Source: Duganella alba
GTDB lineage: Bacteria; Pseudomonadota; Gammaproteobacteria; Burkholderiales; Burkholderiaceae_D
Length of the DNA stretch: 64,000 nucleotides
Reading direction: 5' to 3'
NCBI RefSeq assembly: GCF_009674495.1
Contig: NZ_WKJN01000013.1
Span: 62,001 to 126,000, forward strand
The position numbers and the translations under genes were made by a program. This document shows, one piece after another, positions 24,440 through 34,073 of the stretch; position 1 is the stretch's first letter, and every line of letters starts with the position of its first letter. The notes beneath the pieces were generated by a model that searched no databases, was not told where the DNA came from, and worked only from the letters and a program-made list of their open reading frames with translations.

Positions 24440-27319
24440 ATGCACCACCAACCCATCCGCATCGCGGCGGTCGCCGCACATCCATGCCACCTGAAACTGT
24501 CCGTCGTCGCGCTGCTGGGCGCCGGCCTGCTCAGCAGCGCCTCGGTGTGGGCGCAAGCGGTCGTCGACAGTACCGAGCCGGCTGATACGACCGTGGTCGT
24601 CACCGGCGTCAAGGCATCGTTGATCAAGAGCCTGGCGATCAAGCGCACCAGCGACCAGGTCGTGGAATCGGTCGTCGCCGAAGACATCGGCAAGCTGCCC
24701 GACAACAATGTGGTCGAAGCGTTGCAGCGCGTGACGGGGGTGCAGGTCACCAACCGCGCCGGCGGCGAAGTCGGCACCTTGTCGATTCGTGGTCTGCCCG
24801 ATGTCCAGACCACCTGGAACGGCCGCAATATTTTTACAGCGTCCGGCACGCAGGTCGCGCTGCAGGACATTCCATCGACACTGGTGCGCCAGATTGACGT
24901 CTACAAGACGCGCGACGCCAGCCAGCTGGACACCGGCATTGCCGGCCAGGTAGACGTCAAGTCGCTGCGGCCGTTTGATTTCAAGGGGCCGAAAGTGTCG
25001 CTGTCGGCGCGCGAAACCTATCTCGATCCCGCGAAAAAGACCAACCCGCAGTTCAGCGCCATGGCAAGCAACCGCTGGGAAACCGGCATCGGCGAAGTCG
25101 GCGCCCTGATCAATCTGTCGGCCAGCCAGACGAAGTACCGCAATGAAAGCGTGACGCCGGGTGCGATGGTGCCGTTTGTCAGCCCGAATGCCGCCGAAGT
25201 TCCGCCAGGTTACACGCCCTTGCAGCGCATCACCGACACCAGCATCTGGACGCCGGGCACGCATACCGGCCTGCCGACGGCGGCGGGTTCGACGCTGGAC
25301 TTCAACGGCAAAGCCTATCCTTATTACCTGTCGCGCGACGCCGTGTTCCAGAGCGACGTCCAGGGCAAGCGGGAGCGTCCTGCCGCCAACATCGCCTTGC
25401 AGTGGAAGCCGAACAGCGATGCGGTCTACACTTTCGAATCGATGTACAACGGTTACCGCGACAAGTCGTTCAACCAGTTGCTGTTCAGCTTTGTCGACTG
25501 GTGGGGGGATCTCGGCAGCAACCCTGCGAACTCGATTACGACCTACCCGGGAACGAACATCATCAAGAGCCGTACCGTCGGCAGCGTCTATGGCTTCAAC
25601 AGCGGCGACTACACCACCTCGGCCACCGATTCCTACGTGTATGCCCTGAACGGCAAGTGGAATCTTGGCGACCGCCTACGGCTGGACGGTGATATCTCGT
25701 ACCAGACCAGCACCTATCATTCGGAATTTACCGCTACCCGGATTGATCGCGTTGCGCCGTCCATCAACGTCGACTTCAATGCCGGCGGCGGCAACACGGC
25801 CTTCCATTTCAACAACGACGCCGACCTGACCGACCCGACCAAGTGGAATGTGGCGCAGTTCTACGATAACGCCAACCGCAACAAGGGCAGCGCCGCGACG
25901 GCCAATCTGTCGGGCGTCTACGACGCCAACTGGGGCGCGCTGGAAACGATCCACTTCGGCGTGCGCTTCGACGACCGCAAGGCGTCGGAAGCCAACCGGA
26001 CGCAATCGGGTACCTTGAACCGCAGCCTTGCCTCGCTGGGACCGGCGTATGCCTCCACCAATTCGAACTTCGGCACGGATATCTCGGACGTTCCGCGCTC
26101 GTGGCTGGAGCCGAATGCCTATTACATCCGCGACCATATCGACGACTGGCGCAAGCTGTTTAGCTCGACCGATCCGAACTTCCTGAACACGGATCAACTG
26201 AGCCTGCAGAAGACGTTCGAGGTTGAAGAAAAGACCAGCAACCTGTTCCTGATGGGGAATACCCAAAACGAGCTGTTCGGCCATCGCCTGCGCGGCAATT
26301 TCGGCCTGCGCTACGTCAAGGTCAATACCGACATGACCTTCTATAAGGTGGACGCCACCACCAAGGCGGTCACGCCGTCCAGTGCCAGCAAGTCGACCAG
26401 CAAGGTCCTGCCCAGCATGACGCTGATTTATGACCCGTCCAGGGACGTCGTGCTGCGCTTTAACTATGGTGAAACCCTGCGCCGCCCGAACTTCGGTGAT
26501 CTGAATCCTGTGTTGCAGCTCGGTGACGATGTGTCGAAGGTGGGTTACGGCTCGGGCAGCGGCGGCAATCCTGACCTGAAACCGACGCGCTCCAAGAACC
26601 TGGATCTGACGGCCGAGTGGTATTTCCAGAAGGACAGCGCACTGTACGGTACTGCGTTCAAGCGCAAGATCGACGGCCTGGTCGTGGGCCTGCGTCGCAA
26701 GGTGCACGTCGATCCGGCGAACGACCCGTTCCGCAATTCGACCTCGGGCGGCGACCATACCAACGGCTATGACTACGTCATCAACTCGCCGGTCAATGCC
26801 TCCGACGGCGAGATCAGTGGCGCGGAACTCGGCCTGATCTACTTCCCGAAAGGGCTGCCGAGCCTGCTGGACGGGCTGGGATTCCAGGGCAGCTATACCC
26901 ATCTGACCTCGTCGCAGAACGTACCTGACGCCAATGATGCCGGCGAAATCGTCGCCCAGCTCAAGACACCGTTCTTCGGCGTGTCCAACAGCTCCTACAA
27001 CGCCACCCTGGCTTACGAAAAAGGCCCGGTCAGCGCGCGCCTGTCGTATGTCTGGCGCTCCGGCTTCCTGGCCAGTAATGAAGCGGCCTTGTTTGCCAAT
27101 CCGATTGGTATCTGGCGTCATCCTGAAAAGAGTGTGGACATGCAAATCTCCTACAAAATCAACGACAACATGTCGGTCGATATCAGCGGCGTCAACCTGA
27201 CCAACGAAATGCAGCAGCAGTACTACCATTTCGGCGATGCGGGTAACGCGCAGGTGAGCAATTTCGGTACGCTGCAGATCGGACGTTCGGTCTCGGTCGG
27301 CTTGCGCTGGAAGATGTAA
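24440..27319 (+). CDS. TonB-dependent receptor (Xanthomonas/Caulobacter type)
   Basis: A 959-aa outer-membrane receptor with a long N-terminal signal region (hydrophobic LSVVALLGAGLLSSASVWAQA at about 20-40). A plug domain follows (VVVTGVKASLIKSLAIKRTSDQVVESVVAEDIGKLPDNNVVEALQRVTGVQV, about residues 53-105), then IRGLPDVQTTWNGR, and a beta-barrel ending in VSVGLRWKM with the terminal aromatic-rich strand. The TIGR01782-type plug wording is typical of receptors for plant or microbial oligosaccharides, but no sugar-utilisation genes adjoin it, so the ligand is unknown. AGGGAGA precedes the ATG. A strong terminator follows. Confidence 0.9.
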   Translation: MHHQPIRIAAVAAHPCHLKLSVVALLGAGLLSSASVWAQAVVDSTEPADTTVVVTGVKASLIKSLAIKRTSDQVVESVVAEDIGKLPDNNVVEALQRVTGVQVTNRAGGEVGTLSIRGLPDVQTTWNGRNIFTASGTQVALQDIPSTLVRQIDVYKTRDASQLDTGIAGQVDVKSLRPFDFKGPKVSLSARETYLDPAKKTNPQFSAMASNRWETGIGEVGALINLSASQTKYRNESVTPGAMVPFVSPNAAEVPPGYTPLQRITDTSIWTPGTHTGLPTAAGSTLDFNGKAYPYYLSRDAVFQSDVQGKRERPAANIALQWKPNSDAVYTFESMYNGYRDKSFNQLLFSFVDWWGDLGSNPANSITTYPGTNIIKSRTVGSVYGFNSGDYTTSATDSYVYALNGKWNLGDRLRLDGDISYQTSTYHSEFTATRIDRVAPSINVDFNAGGGNTAFHFNNDADLTDPTKWNVAQFYDNANRNKGSAATANLSGVYDANWGALETIHFGVRFDDRKASEANRTQSGTLNRSLASLGPAYASTNSNFGTDISDVPRSWLEPNAYYIRDHIDDWRKLFSSTDPNFLNTDQLSLQKTFEVEEKTSNLFLMGNTQNELFGHRLRGNFGLRYVKVNTDMTFYKVDATTKAVTPSSASKSTSKVLPSMTLIYDPSRDVVLRFNYGETLRRPNFGDLNPVLQLGDDVSKVGYGSGSGGNPDLKPTRSKNLDLTAEWYFQKDSALYGTAFKRKIDGLVVGLRRKVHVDPANDPFRNSTSGGDHTNGYDYVINSPVNASDGEISGAELGLIYFPKGLPSLLDGLGFQGSYTHLTSSQNVPDANDAGEIVAQLKTPFFGVSNSSYNATLAYEKGPVSARLSYVWRSGFLASNEAALFANPIGIWRHPEKSVDMQISYKINDNMSVDISGVNLTNEMQQQYYHFGDAGNAQVSNFGTLQIGRSVSVGLRWKM

Positions 27320-27351
27320 GCCTCGACAGTCAATAAGGCCTCGCTAGCCAG

Positions 27352-27388
27352 GAAGGGCGTTGCTCGGTTCACAGCCGCAACGCCCTTC
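27352..27388 (+). terminator. Rho-independent terminator of the TonB receptor gene
   Basis: A perfect 12-bp stem (GAAGGGCGTTGC at 27352-27363 with GCAACGCCCTTC at 27377-27388, 13-nt loop) precedes a short T-rich tail. Confidence 0.75.
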
Positions 27389-27477
27389 TTCATTTCAACC
27401 GTGCCGCGATATTCAAGCTGATGCGTTCTTTGCACTGTTGCTTTTGTGCTGCGAGCGGGTAGCGCGATGAACGAGGT

Positions 27478-27491
27478 TTGATTCATATCAA
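27478..27491. promoter_or_regulatory. FNR/ANR-type binding site
   Basis: TTGAT-TCAT-ATCAA matches the FNR/ANR consensus TTGAT-N4-ATCAA at all ten defined positions, and the symmetry extends one base on each side. Its centre is at 27484.5. A TACTAT at 27532-27537 would put the transcription start near 27545, about 60 bp from the centre, which suits class I activation. The obvious downstream target is only a ten-codon ORF and then the AT-rich 140-aa gene. Confidence 0.6.
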
Positions 27492-27614
27492 ACTGCGGCA
27501 AGGGGGGCGCCATTCACCGTTTTTGTTTGTGTACTATCGCTACGACTAGGCGATTCTACGTGTAAGCCGACGGCCGTGAGCCTTCGTATTCGAAATTTCT
27601 ACCGGAGAATTAAT

Positions 27615-27647
27615 ATGACTGATCTACGCGATTGTCAGAATGCATAA
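27615..27647 (+). pseudogene. Ten-codon ORF with strong ribosome site: truncated gene start or leader peptide
   Basis: ATG at 27615 follows GGAG with a 7-bp spacer and encodes MTDLRDCQNA before TAA. It is too short to assign. It could be the surviving 5' end of a gene whose remainder was replaced by AT-rich DNA, or an upstream leader ORF for the 140-aa gene. Confidence 0.3.
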
Positions 27648-27727
27648 AGCCTGATCGTACTAGCTATGTAATGGCGAGGCGGACTTCTAGTATTTGCCAA
27701 AATAAAAATCAGATGCGAGGTGATGTC

Positions 27728-28150
27728 ATGCGTAAGCTGTTAGTGATGTTACTTTTTAATATTTGCGGCGTGTGTGCAGCTCAAGAAACGTGTTCTTTAA
27801 CTTCACTTCAAGAAAATTTAGACATTGCTGCCGCCGTTTCTCCAGACAAATCAACGGCATATTTAGTGCAATCTGTCGATCCTAAAAAAATAATTTCGAT
27901 TGAACTTCGAGTGCCTTGTTCTGAAGCTGATCTTTTAAAACTTGGCTTTCAAATTCGACAAAATATAAGGTATAGCGCCAGCCAATCCACCGCAGGTGGA
28001 TTCGAAGAGGTAGCACTCTATCAAAGAGAACAATTCGCTCTAAGATGTTATTTTGAATACGCCTTAGACAAGCCGGGCAGAAATGCAAAGGTGCTCTGGT
28101 CGAGAAGCGCATGCCAACAAATCGTCCCGATCAGACTCGTTGCTAAATAG
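27728..28150 (+). CDS. Small exported protein of unknown function in AT-rich DNA
   Basis: A 140-aa precursor when started at the ATG at 27728, which has GAGGTGA a few bases upstream and gives a clean signal peptide (MRKLLVMLLFNICGVCAAQ). An ATG five codons earlier is possible. The mature protein has three further Cys (CSLTSL, RVPCSEADL, LRCYFEYAL, SACQQI segments) that could form disulfides. I do not recognise the family. Codon use is clearly more AT-rich than in neighbouring genes (AAA, AAT, TTA, CAA), suggesting recent transfer. A terminator lies about 105 bp downstream. Confidence 0.6.
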   Translation: MRKLLVMLLFNICGVCAAQETCSLTSLQENLDIAAAVSPDKSTAYLVQSVDPKKIISIELRVPCSEADLLKLGFQIRQNIRYSASQSTAGGFEEVALYQREQFALRCYFEYALDKPGRNAKVLWSRSACQQIVPIRLVAK

Positions 28151-28253
28151 GAAATCCTGAACCTGTACGTGACAGAAATAATAGCTGACGTCTTTCGCTG
28201 AATATGAACCTTGGAAGGTTCTGTTTCAATTCAGTATGCCCTTGATGTGTATC

Positions 28254-28288
28254 AAACGGCGGTAAGGCGTAAGCCTGCCGCCGTTTTT
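28254..28288 (+). terminator. Rho-independent terminator before comEC
   Basis: A 9-bp stem (AAACGGCGG at 28254-28262 with CCGCCGTTT at 28278-28286) encloses an inner AGGC/GCCT pairing and runs into T residues at 28284-28288. It isolates the AT-rich gene from comEC. Confidence 0.75.
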
Positions 28289-28321
28289 ATTTGCGTAATA
28301 TCGCCACGAGGAGGCGGTGCT

Positions 28322-30745
28322 ATGCGGATGGGATTCCTCGGTTTTGCGATTGGGGCGGCTTGCTTGCAGATGAAGGCAGAGTTGCCGTCGTTTTTGGCGG
28401 CAACCTCGGCATGTGGCTTATGGGTGGCACTACTTCTGGCTTGGCGTTGTATTGGGCCGCCTGTGGTGCGCGGAGTGAGCGCCTTGCTGCTCGGCTGCCT
28501 GCTGGGATTTCTGTGGGCTGCGTGGTTGGCACATGGGGCCTTGGCGCCCCAACTCGCGTTGGAAGACGAGGGGCGTGATTTTCACATCGTTGGTACGGTT
28601 GATAACTTGCCGTATAAGTTTTCGCAGGGCGTGCGGTTTAATTTCGCAGTGGAGCGCGCGGATGGTGCGGTGCCGCCGAAGATTGCGTTGGCGTGGTACT
28701 CGGGATACCGCGATCAGGTGACCGAGGTGCCGGACATTCAGCCGGGCGAGCGCTGGCAGTTGACGGTTCGCCTGCAACGGCCGCACGGCAACGCCAATCC
28801 CTACGGTTTCGATTACGAGGCGTGGCTACTGGAGCAGGGCCTGCGGGCCACCGGCTACGTGCGCGTGGCGCGCGACAATCAACGGCTGGATAGTTTTGTT
28901 GTCAGCGCCGGCAATCTGATCGAGCATAGCCGCGCCGTGCTGCGCGCGCGCATTCTGGCCGCGCTGCCCGGCAAGCCATATGCTGGCGTGATCGTCGCGC
29001 TGGTGGTGGGCGATCAGCGTGGCATCGATCAATCGGACTGGCAGGTGTTCAACCGCACGGGCATTGGCCACCTCATTTCCATCTCCGGGCTGCATATCAC
29101 GATGGTGGCCGGGCTGTTTGCACTGGCGGCATTCACCTTGTGGCGCAAGTCGTTCTTCACCCGCGCGCAGTTACCGCTGCTGCTGCCGGCGCAGAAGGTG
29201 GCGGCGCTGGTTGGCGCGGCGGTGGCGTTGCTGTATGTGCTGCTGGCCGGTTTCGGCGTGCCGGCGCAGCGCACGCTGTACATGCTGATGGTGGTCGCGG
29301 CGGCGCTGTGGTGCAATCGCCTGACCAGCATCTCGCACGTGCTGTGCACCGCGCTTGGCGTGGTGCTGGTGATCGATCCGTGGGCGGTATTGTGGCCTGG
29401 TTTCTGGTTGTCGTTCAGCGCCGTCGCCGTGATTTTGTACGCGACGCTGGGACGAACGGCGCCTTTGCCGCTGTGGGAAACCGATCCTGCCGCGCCGCGT
29501 GTGCCGGCGCCGCCGTCTTACCGCGAGCGGCTTTGGCTGACACTGCGCGTCGGCGCGCATACGCAATACGCGGTCACGCTGGGACTGGTGCCGATCACGA
29601 TGCTGCTGTTTGGCCAGGTGTCCGTCGTCAGTCCGCTGGCGAATGCGGTGGCCATTCCGCTGATTAGCCTTGTCGTCACGCCGCTCGCGCTGATTGGCAG
29701 CATGATGCCTGCCGTGTTGTCCGCGCCGGTGCTCACGCTCGCGCACTGGCTGGTGGAGTTGCTGGCGTTATGTCTGCAATGGTTCAGCGCCATGCGCTAC
29801 GCCGTGTGGAGCGCGCCGCAGCCGCCGTTCTGGCTGTTCTGCTGGGCGATGCTTGGCACCCTCTGGCTGCTCGCGCCGCGCGGCTGGCCGGTGCGCTGGC
29901 TTGGCCTGGCGACGTGGATACCGTTGCTGGCGGCCGAAGCGTCACACCCTCCGCCCGGCCGCCTGACCGTCACTGCATTCGATGTCGGGCAGGGCATGTC
30001 GCTGCTGATTGAAACCAGCGGACACCGGCTGCTGTATGACACCGGGCCTGCCTACAGTCCGGAGTCCAACGCCGGCAATCGCGTGCTGCTGCCGTATCTG
30101 CGCGCGCGTGGCATCAGCGCCCTGGACGGTGTGATCGTCTCGCACAGCGATGCCGACCATTCCGGCGGCGCGCTGGCGGTGCTGGAGGGCGTGCGCGCCG
30201 GATGGGTCCTATCGTCGCTGCCGATGCAGCATTTGATCGTGCAGGCTGCGCGCCGGCACGTGCCATGCGCGGCAAGCCAGCGCTGGACGTGGGACGGCGT
30301 GCAGTTCGAGATCTTGCACCCGCTGGCGGCCAGCTATGCGGACAGCACGCTCAAGCCCAACGCGCGCGGCTGCTCGCTGAAAATCACGGCCGGCGGCAAG
30401 TCCATGCTGCTGGCGGGCGATATCGAGGCGGCGCAGGAGGCGCAGTTGCTGGAGAGGGATGCCGGCAGACTGCGCGCCGATGTGCTGGTCGCGCCGCATC
30501 ACGGCAGCGGCACCTCGTCCACGTTGCCGTTCCTGCAGGCCGTGAAGCCGCAGCTGGCGCTGTTCCTGGTCGGGTATCGCAATCGATATCGCCATCCGAA
30601 AGCGGAGGTGTATGCGCGCTATCGCCAGCTCGGGATTCAATGTCTGCGAACCGACGAGGAGGGCGCTGTCACGCTGCAATTTGCGGATACGCTACAGTTC
30701 TCGGCCTACCGGCGCGATGCGGCACGCTACTGGTACGGACGCTAA
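28322..30745 (+). CDS. comEC: DNA-internalisation competence protein ComEC/Rec2
   Basis: An 807-aa polytopic inner-membrane protein. The ATG at 28322 has GAGGAGG 7 bp upstream. Order of parts: N-terminal membrane segments, a DUF4131-type soluble domain (about 80-220, VGTVDNLPYKFSQGVRFNF), the Competence membrane domain opening with GLHITMVAGLFALAAF, and a C-terminal metallo-beta-lactamase domain (VTAFDVGQGMSLLIET, VSHSDADHSGG, VLVAPHHGSGTSS). ComEC forms the channel that takes single-stranded DNA into the cytoplasm. No other competence genes are in the window. Confidence 0.93.
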   Translation: MRMGFLGFAIGAACLQMKAELPSFLAATSACGLWVALLLAWRCIGPPVVRGVSALLLGCLLGFLWAAWLAHGALAPQLALEDEGRDFHIVGTVDNLPYKFSQGVRFNFAVERADGAVPPKIALAWYSGYRDQVTEVPDIQPGERWQLTVRLQRPHGNANPYGFDYEAWLLEQGLRATGYVRVARDNQRLDSFVVSAGNLIEHSRAVLRARILAALPGKPYAGVIVALVVGDQRGIDQSDWQVFNRTGIGHLISISGLHITMVAGLFALAAFTLWRKSFFTRAQLPLLLPAQKVAALVGAAVALLYVLLAGFGVPAQRTLYMLMVVAAALWCNRLTSISHVLCTALGVVLVIDPWAVLWPGFWLSFSAVAVILYATLGRTAPLPLWETDPAAPRVPAPPSYRERLWLTLRVGAHTQYAVTLGLVPITMLLFGQVSVVSPLANAVAIPLISLVVTPLALIGSMMPAVLSAPVLTLAHWLVELLALCLQWFSAMRYAVWSAPQPPFWLFCWAMLGTLWLLAPRGWPVRWLGLATWIPLLAAEASHPPPGRLTVTAFDVGQGMSLLIETSGHRLLYDTGPAYSPESNAGNRVLLPYLRARGISALDGVIVSHSDADHSGGALAVLEGVRAGWVLSSLPMQHLIVQAARRHVPCAASQRWTWDGVQFEILHPLAASYADSTLKPNARGCSLKITAGGKSMLLAGDIEAAQEAQLLERDAGRLRADVLVAPHHGSGTSSTLPFLQAVKPQLALFLVGYRNRYRHPKAEVYARYRQLGIQCLRTDEEGAVTLQFADTLQFSAYRRDAARYWYGR

Positions 30746-30939
30746 TATCTGGTCGAGGCAGGCGTCGCGCCGGCGATGGCGGACACGGCCAGCAGCGCGA
30801 CTAGTTTCCGAGTGAATTCTATCGTCGTGCCAAATATTATCTGATTATCTACTCTTAAAACCAATTTAGAGCGTTTCCACCAGTCCCGCGAGGCTGCGCC
30901 CATTACAATGGGGAAAAAACAACCATACGGAGACCGCTT

Positions 30940-31776
30940 GTGAGCAAGCCCAAGCTGCATTTCGCCCACGCCAACAGCTATCCGGCGGGCGTGTACCGCC
31001 AATTCTTCGCGCTGCTGGGCGAGCATTTCGATATCCAGTCGGTCGACATGCACGCCCACAATCCGGACTACCCGGTCACCGACGGCTGGCCGCACCTGGT
31101 TGACGAATACATCCGCGAGCTGACCACCCGCTACAACGAGCCAGTGATCCTGGTCGGCCACTCGCTGGGTGGCATGCTGAGCCTGATGGTGGCGCACAAG
31201 CGCCCGGACCTGGTGCGCTGCGTGGTGATGCTCGATGCGCCAGTGGTCGGCGGCTGGCGCGCCTTCGCCTGGCGCATGATCAAGCTGCTGGGCCGCGCTT
31301 ACGTGGTGCCGCCGGCCAAGTTCTCCATCCGCCGCCGCAACGTCTGGCCCAGCGTCGATGCCGCCTACCAGCATTTCGCCGCCAAGGACTTGTTTGCCGC
31401 CTGGGCGCCTGGCGTGCTGGGGGATTACATGGACAGCGGCCTCAAGCCGCATCCGGAAGGCGTGCAACTGCGCTTCACGCGGGAAAACGAAACCGCCGTC
31501 TACGCCACCTTGCCGCACCATCTGCCGCAACTGCTGCGCGGCGGCTATCCGGTGCCGATCGGTTTCATCGGCGGCGACAATTCCTGGGAGACCAGCCAGT
31601 CCGGCCACCAGCACACCAAGGCGCTGGTCGGCAGCCATTTCCGCATCGTGCCCGGCGGCCACCTGTTTCCGATGGAATCCCCGGCCGTGGCGGCCGAGGC
31701 CACGAAGCAAATGATCGACGAACTGCTGGCCGTGCAATCTGGTAAAAAAGTTCTTAAAAATGAGGCTTTAGCGTAA
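30940..31776 (+). CDS. Alpha/beta-hydrolase
   Basis: A 278-aa cytosolic hydrolase with a GHSLGG nucleophile elbow (Ser75), an HANSYPAGVYRQF oxyanion-region segment near residue 10 and a late PGGHLFPMESP carrying the candidate catalytic His. The wording resembles serine esterases annotated broadly as alpha/beta-hydrolases; the substrate is not known. The start is GTG at 30940 with CGGAGA 6 bp before it. The 194 bp between comEC and this gene hold no gene I can support. dcd follows 54 bp downstream. Confidence 0.8.
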   Translation: MSKPKLHFAHANSYPAGVYRQFFALLGEHFDIQSVDMHAHNPDYPVTDGWPHLVDEYIRELTTRYNEPVILVGHSLGGMLSLMVAHKRPDLVRCVVMLDAPVVGGWRAFAWRMIKLLGRAYVVPPAKFSIRRRNVWPSVDAAYQHFAAKDLFAAWAPGVLGDYMDSGLKPHPEGVQLRFTRENETAVYATLPHHLPQLLRGGYPVPIGFIGGDNSWETSQSGHQHTKALVGSHFRIVPGGHLFPMESPAVAAEATKQMIDELLAVQSGKKVLKNEALA

Positions 31777-31830
31777 AATCTCGTGCATTTGGCGCAGCCG
31801 CGCCTCCCTCGTGTTTAGGAATGCATTGCG

Positions 31831-32397
31831 ATGACGATTAAAAGCGATAAATGGATACGCCGCATGGCGGAAGAGCATGGGATGATCGAGCCGTTCTTCC
31901 CGGATCAGGTACGCCAGGAGGAGGGCCGCAAGGTCATTTCCTACGGTACTTCCTCGTATGGCTACGACATCCGCTGTGCCGATGAGTTCAAGGTGTTCAC
32001 CAACATCAACAGCACCATCGTCGATCCGAAGAACTTCGATTCGAACTCGTTCGTGGACGTGAAAAGCGACGTCTGCATCATCCCGCCGAACTCGTTCGCG
32101 CTGGCCCGCACCATGGAATACTTCCGCATTCCGCGCAGCGTGCTGACCGTGTGCCTGGGCAAATCGACCTACGCGCGCTGCGGCATCATCGTCAACGTGA
32201 CGCCGTTCGAGCCGGAGTGGGAAGGCTATGTGACGCTGGAGTTTTCCAACACCACGCCGCTGCCGGCCAAGATCTACGCCGGCGAAGGCTGCGCGCAGGT
32301 GCTGTTCTTCGAGAGCGACGAGTTGTGCGACGTCTCGTACAAGGACCGCAACGGCAAGTATCAGGGCCAGCATGGCGTGACCCTGCCAAAGGCATAA
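31831..32397 (+). CDS. dcd: dCTP deaminase
   Basis: A 188-aa enzyme of normal length that converts dCTP to dUTP, feeding the dUTPase-thymidylate synthase route to dTTP. It shows the trimeric dUTPase/Dcd fold: [70 protein letters not shown] with the catalytic Glu, and a C-terminal [12 protein letters not shown]. thyA lies about 15 kb away on the other strand. A bidirectional terminator follows the stop codon. Confidence 0.96.
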   Translation: MTIKSDKWIRRMAEEHGMIEPFFPDQVRQEEGRKVISYGTSSYGYDIRCADEFKVFTNINSTIVDPKNFDSNSFVDVKSDVCIIPPNSFALARTMEYFRIPRSVLTVCLGKSTYARCGIIVNVTPFEPEWEGYVTLEFSNTTPLPAKIYAGEGCAQVLFFESDELCDVSYKDRNGKYQGQHGVTLPKA

Positions 32398-32400
32398 GAC

Positions 32401-32428
32401 AAAAACGCGGGCCACGGCCCGCGTTTTT
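32401..32428. terminator. Bidirectional terminator between dcd and the sensor kinase gene
   Basis: A perfect 13-bp inverted repeat, AAAAACGCGGGCC with GGCCCGCGTTTTT, is separated by two bases, so the real RNA loop must open the inner pairs. It gives an A-run/T-run on both strands and serves both convergent genes. Confidence 0.85.
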
Positions 32429-34070
32429 ATTTCTTCACCGGCAAAATCATCTCGACGCACAGGCCGCCGCCGGCCCGGTTGGTGGCCTTGATGCTGCCGC
32501 CATGCGCTTCGATTACATGCTGGGCGATCGCCAGGCCAAGGCCGTGTCCTTCGGCGCCGGCATTACTTGAGCGGAAGAAGGGCTGGAAGATGGTGTCCAG
32601 ATCCGCCGGCGACACGCCCGGACCGCGATCCAGCACCCGTATCACCAGCTGGCTGGCTTCCGGCAGCGCACGCGCTTGCAACTGCACTTCGCCGGTGTCC
32701 GGGCTGTGCTTGATGGCGTTGCGCACCACGTTTTCGATGGCGCGGCCCAGCAGGTCCGGCTGGCCGAGCACCGTCACATCCGCTTCGCCTTCCTGCACCA
32801 CGGTGCGCTGCTGACTGGCCGCTTCGTAGCGGGCGTCATCGGCGATCTGGTCGAGCAGGTCGGCCATGCTGATCTCTTCCTGGCTGGCCTTGATGGCGCC
32901 GGCTTCCAGGCGCGCCAACGTCAGCAGCTCGCCGACCAGCTTATCCATGCGCACGCTTTCGCGTTCGATGCGTTCCATCGACGCGCTCCATTTTTCCGGC
33001 TGCTGGTGCGCCAGGCCGATGGCGGCCTGCAGGCGCGCCAGCGGCGAGCGCAGTTCGTGCGAGACGTCGTGCAGCAGACGGGTCTGGCCATCGATCAGAT
33101 TGCGCAGGCGCGCGGTCATGCGGTCGAAGTCGCGTCCCAGGTCGTTGAGTTCGGTGCCGCTCTTGCCGCTGGCGGTGGCGAAGCGCGGCGCCAGGTCGCC
33201 ATTGGCGGCGGCGTCGAACGCTTGCCGCAGCGCGCGGATCGGCCGCGAGAAGTACCAGGCCAGCAGCACCGAGAACAGCAGGCTGGCCAGCGTGGCGGCG
33301 GCGATGGGCACCCACGGGCCGAGCGGCTGGAAGCGCGGTCCCCACTGGCGGTCGCCGCCCATGTCGCCCTGCATGCCGGGGCCGGGGCCGCCGGGGCCGC
33401 CAAAGCCGTTCGGGCCGTTGCCCGGCATCGGACGCGGACCCTGGCTGCGGCCATCTCCTGCTTGAGCGCCATCGAGCGGCGGCATGGCGCCGTTGGCGGC
33501 CGACGGGTCAAAGCCTGGCGGCGGGCGGTTGCCGCGCTGGTCGTTGCGGTTGCGGTCGTCGCGGCGGTCATTGCCTTCCAACACCGAGGCGGCTTTCATC
33601 GCCATCTGCGCGCCGCCGCCGAGGCCGGCCAGCAGCGGACGGTTGTCGCCATCCAGGCCGCGCTGGTATTCGCCCGATGGCAGGAACAGCAGATAGCGCT
33701 TGCCGTCGTCGCCGGTCACCTGGCGCACCACGCGACGCTTGCCGTCTTCCTTCAGGCGCACGCGCGATTCCTGCAAGGTCTTCGGATTGACGATGCGCCC
33801 CAGCAGCTCATGTTCCTGCTCGTCCACCGCGTAGACGCGATGGCGTTCCATATTCTCCAGCATCCGCTGCAGCGCCTTGACGCCGCCGAACTCCAGCGTA
33901 GCGGCGGCCGAGTTGATGGCCATCTCGGCCGGCGGGCTGGTGTCCAGGTTGACCAGCGGGCTGGTCTGCTGATTACGGTTCTTCAGCCAGATGGCGCCGC
34001 CGATGCCGACAGTGGCGGCAAACTGCGCCAGCAAGATGCACAGGAAAAACTTCCAGAACAAACGGCCCAA
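32427..34070 (-). CDS. cpxA: Envelope-stress sensor histidine kinase (CpxA-type)
   Basis: A 547-aa kinase: first membrane helix about 7-29, periplasmic region about 30-252, second helix about 254-275, HAMP about 275-325, phosphoacceptor VSHELRSPLARL with His338, and a HATPase domain with ENVVRNAIKHSP, DRGPGVSP and GHGLGLAIA. The distal periplasmic part (181-252) is a Pro/Gly/Asn-rich low-complexity insert not found in E. coli CpxA. The start is TTG at 34070, three bases after the regulator's stop, with AAGGAG 6 bp before it. The Cpx assignment rests mainly on the divergent Spy/CpxP-like gene and the two CpxR boxes; RstB-like kinases are the alternative. Confidence 0.85.
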   Translation of the reverse strand: MGRLFWKFFLCILLAQFAATVGIGGAIWLKNRNQQTSPLVNLDTSPPAEMAINSAAATLEFGGVKALQRMLENMERHRVYAVDEQEHELLGRIVNPKTLQESRVRLKEDGKRRVVRQVTGDDGKRYLLFLPSGEYQRGLDGDNRPLLAGLGGGAQMAMKAASVLEGNDRRDDRNRNDQRGNRPPPGFDPSAANGAMPPLDGAQAGDGRSQGPRPMPGNGPNGFGGPGGPGPGMQGDMGGDRQWGPRFQPLGPWVPIAAATLASLLFSVLLAWYFSRPIRALRQAFDAAANGDLAPRFATASGKSGTELNDLGRDFDRMTARLRNLIDGQTRLLHDVSHELRSPLARLQAAIGLAHQQPEKWSASMERIERESVRMDKLVGELLTLARLEAGAIKASQEEISMADLLDQIADDARYEAASQQRTVVQEGEADVTVLGQPDLLGRAIENVVRNAIKHSPDTGEVQLQARALPEASQLVIRVLDRGPGVSPADLDTIFQPFFRSSNAGAEGHGLGLAIAQHVIEAHGGSIKATNRAGGGLCVEMILPVKK

Positions 34071-34073
34071 GGC

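Larger units (their letters stand above)
27389..27727. other. Gene-poor AT-rich stretch between the TonB receptor and the 140-aa gene
   Basis: About 340 bp without a full-length gene. It contains the FNR-type box at 27478-27491, a possible -10 (TACTAT at 27532-27537) and a ten-codon ORF at 27615-27647 with a good ribosome site. AT content rises across this stretch into the next gene, consistent with inserted or decaying DNA. I see no recognisable coding remnant longer than the ten codons. Confidence 0.5.

Noticed and set aside
30742-30840. Minus-strand segment with a signal-peptide-like translation (RKLVALLAVSAIAGA) after comEC
   Set aside because: No start codon with a ribosome site, and the frame stops at once after the hydrophobic run. 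At most a remnant.
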